Positions 26,651 through 36,126 of a stretch of 64,000 nucleotides of DNA are shown here, piece after piece. The notes beneath the pieces were generated by a model. That model saw only the letters and a list, made by a program, of their open reading frames with translations, searched no databases and was not told the origin of the DNA. The position numbers and the translations under genes were made by a program. The first letter of the stretch is position 1. Every line of letters starts with the position of its first letter. Location of the stretch: the NCBI RefSeq assembly GCF_000730425.1, contig NZ_CP008896.1, forward strand, positions 744,001 through 808,000, written 5' to 3'. Source of the stretch: Pseudomonas fluorescens. GTDB lineage: Bacteria > Pseudomonadota > Gammaproteobacteria > Pseudomonadales > Pseudomonadaceae.

Positions 26651-27296
26651 AGCCCTAAAGGAATGTGTTGCAATACCTATAGAATTGTGCTATGCGTGCA
26701 TACTCAAGTGGCGTGCGGGTTTCAGGGCTAATGCATTTGAAACATAGAGTTGACGTGCGGGAAAGACAATTTTTTGACTTACACGTTATGCGGTAAGTCT
26801 GATGCTTGAGCGTTTGAGCTTAGGCATTCTGGTTGTTTTCGTTATTCTTTGTACCCGGTTTTGTACCCGGTTTTGACTTCTTGTAGCATGTAGTGCTGGT
26901 TGCTGGCTTAGGGTGGTTGTGCCGAGATTGAATCGGCCTCGAGCCCGTCATTGAGTGCTTTGCTTGTAGTCCTACTGGCTTGAAACGTTTAAGCGCTATG
27001 TTGTCTGTCTGGCTATCACGCTGAGTGTAGGTGTTGTTAGGTGACTCGCTCGCTAATAACGCTCTCTCGGAAAGAGATGTAAGCCATAGCGTCATTGAGG
27101 TCTTTTATTCTGACTTGGACAGCCTGAGAGATTTTCTCATCGCTTTCCGCTGGAGGAGTTTCGTCTGGGTGGGCCATCTTCCAGAGAGCAAGAAGCTTCA
27201 GGTATGACAAAAGAGAGTGCGCTCAGCAGCAAGTGGTCGCCCGCCTGAAGTACTTATGATCATGACTCCACTCATTACAAAAACAAGAGAAGAGCC
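26651..27296. other. Gap before permease, no gene supported
   Basis: About 650 bp, AT-richer than its neighbours. It holds a perfect 12-bp tandem repeat (GTACCCGGTTTT twice at 26851-26874) of unknown meaning. It must also contain the permease promoter, which I cannot place. Confidence 0.45.
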
Positions 27297-28658
27297 ATGG
27301 CCGGAAACATCAAAAAACAGGTCGATAGTATCGACTACAGCACCGTCGCGGTTCCGGAAGAACACCGCATGAGCAAAGGCTCACTGACGATGGCTTGGTG
27401 GGCCATCTGCAGTGCTATGTTTTGGCTGGTGGTGTCCGCCACCCTGGCAATGAGCTTTGGTACGATGAATGCCATAATCGGCTTACTCTTGTCGGTCGTA
27501 ACTTATGCGGCCATCAACGGGGTCATTGCCCGCTACGCCATTAAGACCGGATTATCGGTCGCACTCTTCTCCCGGGTGCTATTCGGACGCGCCGGCGCAG
27601 CACTGGCCACCCTGATTTTCTTCGCCACGGCGATCTACTACAGCGTGTTTGAAGGCTCGGTGATCGCCATTGCTATCCAACACTACGTGTCCGACATCAC
27701 GCTCAATCAAGCCTACCTAATAGTGGTGCTATACAGCGTGCCACTGGTGTTCGGTAGCGTGCAGACCTGGCTGGATAAGTTCAATGGCGTGCTGCTGCCG
27801 CTCTACCTGATTGGTCTGATTGCCGTAGTAGCGATGGCCGTCGGTGAATACGGCTACAGTTCTGCCTGGTTGGAAATGGGGCCTGAGAGCGGGCCAGTAA
27901 GTAATGGCTGGTGGGACTGTTTCACCTATTTCATGGGAGTGTGGATTCTCATGATGTACACCTGGGACTACGCACGCTTCGGTCGTAAGCAGGACGCCAG
28001 CTACCACGCTAAATTTAACTTCGGCCTACCATTCTATATCTTCACCTTTCTTATTAACGGTCTGGTCGGCATCTTTCTCGCCGCCACCATTCCCGCAGAG
28101 GGCGGCCTGTCTGAGGTCTCGGTGGTGCTGGCCATTGTCGAGCTGATGGGTATCTGGGGGTTGTTGTTCGTTTGGGTCAGCCAGACCCGTATCAATACCG
28201 CAAATTTCTTCATGGCCGCTAGCAACATGCATGCGTTCTTCGGCCGTTTTGGCTTGGCGGCTGTGCCTTATATGGCATGGGCCGTAGTAGTTGGCATCGT
28301 GGTCTACACAATGATGTTGCTCAATGTGTTCAGCTACATTCTGCAAGCCCTGGCATACCAGAGCATCTTTGTAGTGGCTTGGGTAGCGATCGCTTTGGCG
28401 CATATTTTCTCGCCGAAATATACCCAGCTGTTCGAGGGCAATATTGAATTCGCTCTCGAACGAGTCAACGCCTTCAACCCGTGCGGCTTGATCGCCTGGT
28501 TCTTTGCCGCTGGCCTGGGGATAGTGCTGCTGAATTTCGGCGGAGCAACGCTGGCGACCTTCTCAGCGCCGGTGACCTTTGTCTGCGCGTTCGCCAGCTA
28601 CTGGCTGCTACTCAACAGCGCCAAACGCAGCTGGTTTGTCCGCACCAGCTGCAGCTGA
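27297..28658 (+). CDS. NCS1-family permease (cytosine/purine/hydantoin type)
   Basis: A 453-residue inner-membrane transporter of the NCS1 family with about 12 transmembrane helices. Typical parts are EEHRMSKGSLTMAWWAICSA, GTMNAIIGLLLSVVTYAAIN, GLSVALFSRVLFGRAGAALA and WDYARFGRKQDASYHAKFNF. NCS1 proteins carry nucleobases, hydantoins, allantoin and other small N-heterocycles by H+ or Na+ symport. Placed upstream of a porin and an OplBA-type lactamase, it probably imports the lactam. The substrate is inferred from context. Confidence 0.88.
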   Translation: MAGNIKKQVDSIDYSTVAVPEEHRMSKGSLTMAWWAICSAMFWLVVSATLAMSFGTMNAIIGLLLSVVTYAAINGVIARYAIKTGLSVALFSRVLFGRAGAALATLIFFATAIYYSVFEGSVIAIAIQHYVSDITLNQAYLIVVLYSVPLVFGSVQTWLDKFNGVLLPLYLIGLIAVVAMAVGEYGYSSAWLEMGPESGPVSNGWWDCFTYFMGVWILMMYTWDYARFGRKQDASYHAKFNFGLPFYIFTFLINGLVGIFLAATIPAEGGLSEVSVVLAIVELMGIWGLLFVWVSQTRINTANFFMAASNMHAFFGRFGLAAVPYMAWAVVVGIVVYTMMLLNVFSYILQALAYQSIFVVAWVAIALAHIFSPKYTQLFEGNIEFALERVNAFNPCGLIAWFFAAGLGIVLLNFGGATLATFSAPVTFVCAFASYWLLLNSAKRSWFVRTSCS

Positions 28659-28805
28659 AACCAATATCGGCGCCCACCGGGCCGATGTATTCGGCTCCGG
28701 CAACTTGCTGCAGCTACCAAACCCGATCCAAAACTAAGCCGCAACACCGCAGCGGCTTAGTGCTGCGTAGCTGAAAAAAAGACTAACAATGCTAAGAGCC
28801 AATTC

Positions 28806-29984
28806 ATGAAAATGATCAACCTGCACCCACAAGCAACTCTCATATTACTTCCATTGTTGGCATCGCTCGCGCTACCCGCAGGTGCGGTGGCTATCAATGA
28901 CAACTTGGACATTGGCGGCGCCGTGCGTGCGCGTATCGACTACGACCCCGACCGGGATATCGAGAAGCTGAGTTTCGATACTGCCTTTCTCACCGCTACC
29001 TACAACTCCGATAGTTGGATCGGCGCGGCTAAATACCGTTTCTATGGCGACGCTTACCCTTTCGACTATACCGACAAGATCGGTGACATCGCCTTCGCCG
29101 AATATGCATGGATCGGCTACAAGTTCGATGAGTCGCGTCAGATTCAGGTGGGACTAAACAAGATTCCGTTCGGCCTGCTGCCCTATGCCGGCAGCACTTT
29201 CTTCTTGACCTTGGGCAGCGTGATCGGCCTGGAAGACATTGCGAACCTTGGTGTTAAATACATCCAGCAGCAGGATGACTGGAACTTCCAACTCGCTTAC
29301 TACCTAAGCCCGGCTGATCAGGGTCAAGGTACAAGCCGCGGCGGGCGGACCTATGCAACCAGTGTTGCTACGGCAGATGACTACGTCGTCGACGGCAGCG
29401 ATAACCACGAGCGCGACATCTTAGTCGGGCGTCTGGCCCGCAACCTAAAGCTTGGGAGCTGGCAGTCGGAGATCGGCGCCTCGGCATTGACCTCGACGCT
29501 GCAGAACCAGGACAGTCGTGATAGCGGCCGCCGAAATGCCCTAGCAGTCCACTACTCGGGCAAGAATGGCCCCTGGGGCGTGCAACTGCAAGCCACTCGC
29601 CAGGACATGAGCCCGGAGAATCCCGGCAGAGACAAGCTGGTTAGCTTCGGCAGCTTCGACGGCACCTTTAACGTTGCCGCCAAGGGTAACCTCTATGTAG
29701 CCGACCTCAGCTATGACATTCCTGGCTCACTCGGGTGGCTCTCTGGTGTCAAGGTTTACGGTAACTACAGCCTGTTCGACAAGGATGAGTCCAGCTTCGA
29801 GGATTCCCAGCGCTTCATCCTTGGCACATCTTTCTCGCTGAAAGACCTATGGATCGCCGTCGAGTGGTTGCACGGCAAGCACGATCCCTACATCGGTGGC
29901 GGTAGCTACACCCAGAGCCTGGGCGCCGGCGGTAGCGAACGCTGGGAAAACCAGTTGTATACCAATATCGGTTACTACTTCTGA
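28806..29984 (+). CDS. Outer-membrane porin
   Basis: A 392-residue beta-barrel porin. A signal peptide with a hydrophobic core (ILLPLLASLALPAGAVA, cleavage after about residue 28) is followed by alternating beta-strand pattern with many Tyr/Trp, e.g. AEYAWIGYKFDESRQIQVGL and NIGYYF with the terminal Phe needed for outer-membrane assembly. It resembles the phosphate-selective porin-like/OprB-like families that have only moderate similarity to one another. It follows the permease gene and most likely supplies the periplasm with the same small solute. A strong terminator follows. Confidence 0.83.
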   Translation: MKMINLHPQATLILLPLLASLALPAGAVAINDNLDIGGAVRARIDYDPDRDIEKLSFDTAFLTATYNSDSWIGAAKYRFYGDAYPFDYTDKIGDIAFAEYAWIGYKFDESRQIQVGLNKIPFGLLPYAGSTFFLTLGSVIGLEDIANLGVKYIQQQDDWNFQLAYYLSPADQGQGTSRGGRTYATSVATADDYVVDGSDNHERDILVGRLARNLKLGSWQSEIGASALTSTLQNQDSRDSGRRNALAVHYSGKNGPWGVQLQATRQDMSPENPGRDKLVSFGSFDGTFNVAAKGNLYVADLSYDIPGSLGWLSGVKVYGNYSLFDKDESSFEDSQRFILGTSFSLKDLWIAVEWLHGKHDPYIGGGSYTQSLGAGGSERWENQLYTNIGYYF

Positions 29985-30024
29985 GGCAATAAGCGCCCCT
30001 AGCAACCACTCACGCTCCTATTTT

Positions 30025-30050
30025 CGCCAGCCATGTGCTGGCGTTTTTTT
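30025..30050 (+). terminator. Rho-independent terminator of the permease-porin operon
   Basis: Perfect 7-bp stem CGCCAGC/GCTGGCG with loop CATGT and seven T. Three bases after the T-run a group II intron begins. Confidence 0.9.
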
Positions 30051-30053
30051 ATG

Positions 30054-31976
30054 GTGCGCCAGGCATGGCGCGTAGCGCCGTGACTGGCGCTGTCGGGTTC
30101 ACTGTGGTGGTGAGCCTGGCGACTTGGAGGTGAAAGTCCTCTACACACCCGGCAAGGGGAAGTGTTAGCTGAAGGCAAGGGTGTCGCGGGCGACTGCGAA
30201 TCTGAAGGAAGCCCGAGACAAAATGCTGGCCTGACGAACAGGAAGCGGATGAGGCGGCGCAGCGGGGTGAGGTGGCCATAATCGCCAAAGCCCGATACTT
30301 GCACGGAACGCTGCGACGTAGATCCGACAGGCATAAGCAGGAAGGTCGCGCGAATTACCCTGGGAGATCTGTACGCTTGCCATTGTGCTACCGATTGTCG
30401 AGAGGCGACGGGATGGGCGTGCAGAAGTCAGCCGAGGCCGTAGTAAGTGGCGGTCAACCACGCCATCAAGGGCCGAACAGGTCATGCCGCCAGTAGGCGT
30501 CAGCGTCTCGTCGATAACCGAAATGCAGAAATTTCTCCAAGAGAAGACTGTCACCCCGAGTCCCGGCCAGAGGCCGAGGATGACGCCTGACAGCGCAGAG
30601 GTATCGGCGGCGTCGGTGACGTGGATGAACGCGGAGCCGGACACGCTGATGGAGCGGGTGCTTGCGCCGCTCAATCTCAAGCGTGCGTATCAGCGCGTGG
30701 TCAGCAACAAGGGGGCGCCGGGTGCCGATGGCATGACGGTCGCCGACTTGGCAGGCTACGTGAAACAGTATTGGCCCATCCTGAAGGTCAGGCTGCTGGC
30801 AGGTGAATACCATCCCCAGGCAGTGCGGGCGGTCGAAATTCCCAAACCGCAGGGCGGTATGCGGCAACTGGGCATTCCCAGTGTCGTGGATCGCCTGATC
30901 CAGCAAGCCCTGCTGCAACAGCTCACGCCGATCTTCGATCCGCTGTTCTCGGACTATAGCTACGGCTTCCGTCCGGGCAGAAGCGCTCACCAGGCTGTCG
31001 AGATGGCCCGCACCCATGTGGCGGCGGGTCATAGGTGTTGCGTGGAACTCGATCTGGAGAAGTTCTTTGATCGGGTCAACCACGACATCCTGATGTTCTG
31101 TGTTGAGCGCCATGTCGAAGACAAACAGGTGCTCAGACTCATCCGCCGTTACCTCGAAGCGGGCGTCATGTCGGGCGGGGTTGTCAGCCATCGGCAGGAG
31201 GGGGCGCCGCAAGGCGGCCCGCTTTCGCCGCTGCTGTCGAACATCCTGCTCGATGAACTCGACCGTGAGTTGGAGCGGCGAGGCCATCGCTTCGTGCGCT
31301 ATGCCGATGACGCGAACATTTATGTCCGTAGTCCGCGTGCTGGCGAACGAGTGCTGGCCAGTGTCGAGCGGTTCCTGAATCACCGTCTGAAACTGAGACT
31401 GAATCGGGACAAGAGTCGCGTGGCTGGGTCGTGGAAATGCGACTACCTGGGGTATGGGATGAGTTGGCACTCGCAGCCTAGACTGCGAGTGGCAACCATG
31501 AGCCTGCGCCGTGTGCGCGACCGTCTCAGGGAACTGCTGCGAGGGGTGCGGGGCCACAAGATGGCGAATGTCATCGAGCGGGTAAACCCGGTGCTGCGAG
31601 GCTGGGCAGGCTACTTCAAGCTCAGCCAGAGCAAGCGTCCACTGGAAGAGCTGGATGGCTGGGTCAGGCACAAACTTCGCTGTGTCATCTGGCGGCAATG
31701 GAAGCAGCCCTCTACGAGGGCGCGCAACCTGATGCGCCTGGGATTGAGCGAGGAGCGTGCCTGCAAGTCGGCCTTCAATGGCCGAGGCCCGTGGTGGAAC
31801 TCAGGAGCGCCGCATATGAATCAGGCGCTGCCGAAGAAGCTATGGGACAGACTTTGACTGGTCTCGATACTGGATACGATCAATCGGCTTAACCGCATGG
31901 CCTGAACCGCCGTGTACGGAACCGTACGCACGGTGGTGTGGGAGGACGGCGGCCGTGAGGCCGCCTCCTACCCGAT
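30054..31976 (+). mobile_element. Group II intron, bacterial class C type, with maturase gene
   Basis: The 5' end is GTGCGCC, the group II consensus GTGYG. The 3' end shows domain V/VI-like structure: GTACGGAACCGTAC stem near 31915-31928, then the long stem GGCGGCC-GTGA-GGCCGCC at 31948-31964, and the usual ending CCTACCCGAT at 31967-31976. The intron lies directly behind a terminator hairpin and T-run, the known target preference of class C introns. The internal ORF is intact, so splicing and mobility are plausible. It does not interrupt a coding gene, but separates the porin from the lactamase genes. Confidence 0.87.
30484..31857 (+). CDS. ltrA: Group II intron reverse transcriptase/maturase
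   Basis: A 457-residue intron-encoded protein. The RT domain runs from LNLKRAYQRVVSNKGAPGAD to FVRYADDANIYVRS, with the YADD catalytic motif and QEGAPQGGPLSPLLSN as RT block 4. The maturase domain X follows (RLRELLRGVRGHKMANVIER, NPVLRGWAGYFKLSQSKRPL). There is no C-terminal HNH endonuclease, as usual in class C introns. The start is uncertain: ATG 30484, 30523 or 30580 are all in frame. It helps the intron fold, splice and retrotranspose. Confidence 0.92.
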   Translation: MPPVGVSVSSITEMQKFLQEKTVTPSPGQRPRMTPDSAEVSAASVTWMNAEPDTLMERVLAPLNLKRAYQRVVSNKGAPGADGMTVADLAGYVKQYWPILKVRLLAGEYHPQAVRAVEIPKPQGGMRQLGIPSVVDRLIQQALLQQLTPIFDPLFSDYSYGFRPGRSAHQAVEMARTHVAAGHRCCVELDLEKFFDRVNHDILMFCVERHVEDKQVLRLIRRYLEAGVMSGGVVSHRQEGAPQGGPLSPLLSNILLDELDRELERRGHRFVRYADDANIYVRSPRAGERVLASVERFLNHRLKLRLNRDKSRVAGSWKCDYLGYGMSWHSQPRLRVATMSLRRVRDRLRELLRGVRGHKMANVIERVNPVLRGWAGYFKLSQSKRPLEELDGWVRHKLRCVIWRQWKQPSTRARNLMRLGLSEERACKSAFNGRGPWWNSGAPHMNQALPKKLWDRL

Positions 31977-32157
31977 CGCAGCGTTCCGGCCTCCCGGCAT
32001 TAGATCTTGAGTAGATGCACCAGTAGAAACAGTTCACTTCAGGCCAAAAAACGGTGCGCTTGAAGACAAGCCAGCCGCTAGGCCCGCGCGTAGCTTAGCG
32101 ATGTGGGCAAGACATCCGTCACGCCTCCCCAGACAAAAACAAGATTTGTGGTGACCC

Positions 32158-33903
32158 ATGAACATAGTAGACCCGATCACCCTGGCAGTCGTGCGCGGTG
32201 CGCTCGAAACAGCCCAGCGAGAAATGACCCTGACGCTGGAAAAGACCAGTCGCTCGAGCGTGTTCAACCTCGCCCACGACTATTCCAACGCACTCTTCGA
32301 TCACCTCCCGGAAATGATCCTGCAAGGCCAGGACCTTCCTATTCATCTCGGTTCGCTTATCCCAGCGATGAAATGCGTTGCTGGCTTCTTCGGTGATGAG
32401 ATTGCCGAGGGCGATGTTATTTATCATAACGATCCAGCCTACATGGGCAGTCATATCCTCGACTGCTGCATGTACAAACCGGTGTTCTATAAGGGCGAGC
32501 TGGTGTTCTGGACGGTCTGCAAGGGCCACCTGACCGATATTGGCGGCCCGGTACCGGCCGGCTACAACCCGGACGCAAAAGAAATCTACGCAGAGGGCCT
32601 GCGCATCCCGCCTGTCAAGTTGTGGGCCCAGGGCCAGCGCCGGGAAGACGTAATCAACCTGCTGCTGACCAACATGCGCGCCCGCGCCTATCAAGAAGGC
32701 GATCTGAATGCCCAGTACGGTGCTTGCAGCGTGGGCGAGCGTCACCTGATCGAGTTGCTCGATCGCTATGGCGTCGACCAGGTCCGAGCGTGCATTACCG
32801 AGCTGAAAGATATGGCAGACCGTCATATGCGCGCATTGTTGCGTGATGTGCCAGACGGTTTCTACAGCGGCACTGCCATTCTCGAAGACTCCGGTCATGG
32901 TCTGGGAGAATTGTCGATCACTGCCCAGGTGGAAATTCGCGGCGACGAGGCGCACGTTCTGATAGAGAGCCCGCCGCAGGTGCCTTACTTCATCAACTCC
33001 TACGCGGGCAATTCGATCTCCGGGGTTTACCTCGGACTGATGATGTTCGCCCAGGTGCCACCGCCCTACAATGAAGGCCTCTATCGCTGCGTGAGTGTAG
33101 ACCTTGGCCCGTCCGGTACTCTGTGCAACGCCCAGGAGCCGGCACCGCACGTCAACTGCACCACTACTCCGATGGAAACCCTCGCCGATGCCGTGCGTCT
33201 GGCCCTTGAACAGGCGGCTCCGGAGCGTGTGACCGCCTCCTGGGGGCATGCCAGCGGGATCAATATCGCTGGGCACGACCCACGCAACAACAACGATGAA
33301 TATGTGACCATGGTGCTGGCCTCGGTCATCTCCGGCGCTGGCGCTAACAAGGCTATGGATGGTTGGCCTGCTTGCGGCCCGCTGTGCTGCTTCGGCGCGC
33401 TGACGTCCGGCGATATCGAACTGCTTGAGTACTCCTATCCGGTACTGATACACCGCTACAGCCTGATGACCGACAGTGGTGGCGCCGGTGAATTCCGCGG
33501 TGGCTCTGGTACTCGCCTGGAGCTCGAGCCGCTGAAGCACGCCATGACCGTGGTCGGTTTCGGTGAGGGCCGGCAGCTGCCTACCGCCGGTGCGGCAGGG
33601 GCGAAGAATGTTCTGCTCGAGCCCAAGCTCGGCCGCTTGATCCATAGACATGTCGACGGTGAGGAAGACCATTACATCCAGAACACTCTGCTGACCGCAC
33701 AACCAGGTGAGCGCGTAATCAACGTCAACCCGGGCGGTGGTGGCTATGGCGACCCACTACGTCGTCCGCTGGCCACGGTTCTAGCCGATGTGCGCAACGG
33801 CTTGGTCTCGATTGACGGCGCGCGCCTTGAATACGGCGTAGTGATTGACGGCAACGGCCAACTCGATGAAGCCGCAACCCACGCACACCGAGCCGCGCAC
33901 TGA
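32158..33903 (+). CDS. oplB: Lactamase/hydantoinase B subunit (OplB/CapB-type)
   Basis: A 581-residue HyuB/oxoprolinase-B protein. Family segments are DPITLAVVRGALETAQREMT at the start, FNLAHDYSNALFDHLPEMIL, DPAYMGSHILDCCMYKPVF, TDIGGPVPAGYNPDAKEIY, GVYLGLMMFAQVPPPYNEGL, DSGGAGEFRGGSGTRLELEP and the closing VNPGGGGYGDP. Such B subunits work with an HyuA/OplA partner in ATP-dependent ring opening of lactams, hydantoins or 5-oxoproline. With the AraC gene next door, the closest known systems are OplBA of P. putida and caprolactamase CapAB of P. jessenii. Substrate preference is inferred. Confidence 0.88.
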   Translation: MNIVDPITLAVVRGALETAQREMTLTLEKTSRSSVFNLAHDYSNALFDHLPEMILQGQDLPIHLGSLIPAMKCVAGFFGDEIAEGDVIYHNDPAYMGSHILDCCMYKPVFYKGELVFWTVCKGHLTDIGGPVPAGYNPDAKEIYAEGLRIPPVKLWAQGQRREDVINLLLTNMRARAYQEGDLNAQYGACSVGERHLIELLDRYGVDQVRACITELKDMADRHMRALLRDVPDGFYSGTAILEDSGHGLGELSITAQVEIRGDEAHVLIESPPQVPYFINSYAGNSISGVYLGLMMFAQVPPPYNEGLYRCVSVDLGPSGTLCNAQEPAPHVNCTTTPMETLADAVRLALEQAAPERVTASWGHASGINIAGHDPRNNNDEYVTMVLASVISGAGANKAMDGWPACGPLCCFGALTSGDIELLEYSYPVLIHRYSLMTDSGGAGEFRGGSGTRLELEPLKHAMTVVGFGEGRQLPTAGAAGAKNVLLEPKLGRLIHRHVDGEEDHYIQNTLLTAQPGERVINVNPGGGGYGDPLRRPLATVLADVRNGLVSIDGARLEYGVVIDGNGQLDEAATHAHRAAH

Positions 33904-33938
33904 GCACAGCCCCTTTGAGCAATGCAGAGAATTCGAAA

Positions 33939-36029
33939 ATGAGCAAACAACAATATCGCCTGGGCATCGATGCCGGCGGCACCTTCACTGATTTCATCCT
34001 CGCCGACCATCAGGGCAACGTGCAGTTGTTCAAGGCGCCGTCCACCCCACATGACGGCACCCTGGCCATACGCAACGGTCTGGCGCAAATCGCCGATGCC
34101 CTCGGCCGTACACCAGCCGAGATCATTGCCGACTGCGATCTGTGCATCAACGGGACGACTGTGGCGCTCAACGCACTGATCGAAAAGACCGGGGTCAAGG
34201 TGGGCCTGCTGTGTACCGATGGCCATGAAGACAGCCTGGAAATTCGCCTTGGCCACAAAGAAGATGGCCATCGCTATGACGCCACTTATCCACCGGCGCA
34301 TATGTTAGTGCCGCGCCACCTGCGCCGTCCAATCGGCGGGCGTATTATCAGTGACGGCAGCGAGTTCAGCCCGCTAGACGAGGCGGCGATTCATGCCGCC
34401 ATCGACTACTTCCGCGAACAACAGGTGCAGGCGGTGGCGATCTCCTTCGTCTGGTCGGTGCGCAACCCTAGTCACGAGCAGCGCGCTATGGCTATGGTGC
34501 GTGCGGCTTTACCTGACGTATTTGTCTGCAGCGGCCACGAGGTGTTCCCGCAGATTCGCGAATACACACGCACCTCGACAACCGTGGTCAACGCCTACCT
34601 TAGCCCAGTGATGGGTCGTTATATCGAACGCATCGACGCGCTGTTCGAGGAGCTGGGCGCGCAGCAGCCTACCCGCTATTTCCAGTCCAACGGAGGTCTG
34701 GCTCCTGGCGTGGTAATGCGTGAGCGGGCGGTCAACGCGATCAACTCCGGTCCGGCATCTGCCCCGCAAGCCGGCTTGTGCGTGGCCCAGCCATTCGGTA
34801 TCGACAACGTAATCACCGTCGATATGGGTGGTACCTCGTTCGACATCACTCTTAGCAAAGGCGGTCGCACCAACTTCAGCAAAGACAGCGACTTCCTCCG
34901 TTACCGTATCGGCGTGCCAATGATTCAGGTGGAATCCCTTGGCGCCGGCGGTGGCTCGATCGCCCACCTTGACGACTTCGGCATGCTCCAGGTCGGTCCA
35001 CGCAGTGCCGGGGCTAACCCCGGGCCTGTGTGTTATGGAAAGGGTGGGGTCGAGCCGACTGTAACCGATGCTAACCTGGCGCTCGGTTATCTGGCTGATG
35101 GTGCACTGCTCGGTGGCAGCATCCGTCTAAATCGACAAGCCGCGATCGATGCGATCCGCAGTAAAATTGCCGAACCGCTGGGTATCAGTGTCGAGCGCGC
35201 GGCCGTCGGTATCATTACCCTGGTTAACCTGAGCATGGTTAGTGGTATCCGCCGCGTGTCCATTGAGCGTGGTTATGATCCCCGTGACTTCGCCCTGATC
35301 GGTGCCGGTGGTGCAGCGGGCATGCACGTGATGCGACTAGCTGAGGAAATCGGCAGCAAGGTTGTGCTGATTCCCAAGGTGGCTTCGGGGCTGTGCGCCT
35401 TCGGCCAGATTCTCTCTGACATCCGCTATGATCAGCTGACTACTTTGCCGATGCGTTTGGATGACGAGTTCGTCGATTTGGAGCAACTAAACCAGGCCCT
35501 GCAGCAGTTACGCGAGCGTGGTATGACGAACCTGCGAGACGATGGTTTCGGTGGTGACAATCGTATTGAATGCCAGTACAGCCTGGAGATTCGTTACCTC
35601 GGACAGATCCACGAGTGCAGCGTCGAACTGAGCTGCGACCGGCTCGACCGTAGCAGCCTGGCGGCCCTGCGCGAATCCTTCCACCAGCGGCACAAGGCGC
35701 TGTTTTCCTTCAGTGAGCCTAACAGCCCGGTCGAACTAGTTAATCTAGAGTGCTCGGTGATCGCGCGGTTACAGCGTCCACCAATGCCTGAACTTGCAAC
35801 CCCGCTCAAGGCAACGGCCGCGATTCCGGCTGGTCATCGTCCGATGCTGTTCAATGCGCAAGACGATTGGCAGGACACGCCTGTGTACAACGGCGACCGC
35901 ATAGAAGTAGGGCAGATTATTCAAGGTCCCTGTGTGATTGAGGAAGCGACCACAAACATCGTTGTTCCACCGGGCTGGCGGGTCAGTCTGGATCCCTCGG
36001 CCACATATGAACTGACTCCCGGTCATTGA
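33939..36029 (+). CDS. oplA: ATP-dependent lactamase/hydantoinase A subunit (OplA/CapA-type)
   Basis: A 696-residue HyuA/oxoprolinase-A subunit with actin-like ATP-binding fold. The first phosphate loop is RLGIDAGGTFTDFILADHQG; others are CINGTTVALNALIEKTG, VDMGGTSFDITLSKGG and ESLGAGGGSIAHLD, with GPRSAGANPGPVCYGKGG and IGAGGAAGMHVMRLAEEIG. It would phosphorylate the amide so that subunit B can finish hydrolysis. ATG 33939 is chosen over an in-frame TTG at 33915. The gap to oplB is 35 bp, one operon. An AraC regulator follows, as in the OplR systems. Confidence 0.88.
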   Translation: MSKQQYRLGIDAGGTFTDFILADHQGNVQLFKAPSTPHDGTLAIRNGLAQIADALGRTPAEIIADCDLCINGTTVALNALIEKTGVKVGLLCTDGHEDSLEIRLGHKEDGHRYDATYPPAHMLVPRHLRRPIGGRIISDGSEFSPLDEAAIHAAIDYFREQQVQAVAISFVWSVRNPSHEQRAMAMVRAALPDVFVCSGHEVFPQIREYTRTSTTVVNAYLSPVMGRYIERIDALFEELGAQQPTRYFQSNGGLAPGVVMRERAVNAINSGPASAPQAGLCVAQPFGIDNVITVDMGGTSFDITLSKGGRTNFSKDSDFLRYRIGVPMIQVESLGAGGGSIAHLDDFGMLQVGPRSAGANPGPVCYGKGGVEPTVTDANLALGYLADGALLGGSIRLNRQAAIDAIRSKIAEPLGISVERAAVGIITLVNLSMVSGIRRVSIERGYDPRDFALIGAGGAAGMHVMRLAEEIGSKVVLIPKVASGLCAFGQILSDIRYDQLTTLPMRLDDEFVDLEQLNQALQQLRERGMTNLRDDGFGGDNRIECQYSLEIRYLGQIHECSVELSCDRLDRSSLAALRESFHQRHKALFSFSEPNSPVELVNLECSVIARLQRPPMPELATPLKATAAIPAGHRPMLFNAQDDWQDTPVYNGDRIEVGQIIQGPCVIEEATTNIVVPPGWRVSLDPSATYELTPGH

Positions 36030-36126
36030 CCGTCAGGGATTTTTAACAAAGGATTGTGTAACAACGGCACCGACGGCATTCACCGTTGGTGCCGCCCTCA
36101 TAATAACTACAAATTGAGGACCTTTC

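Noticed and set aside
26820..27095. Minus-strand frame of 91 codons with a Lys/Thr/Asn-rich tail
   Set aside because: No homology recognised, and the tail is simply the 12-bp tandem repeat translated.
32119..33702. Antisense frame of 527 codons over oplB
   Set aside because: Mirror of a conserved HyuB-family gene; no recognisable domain.
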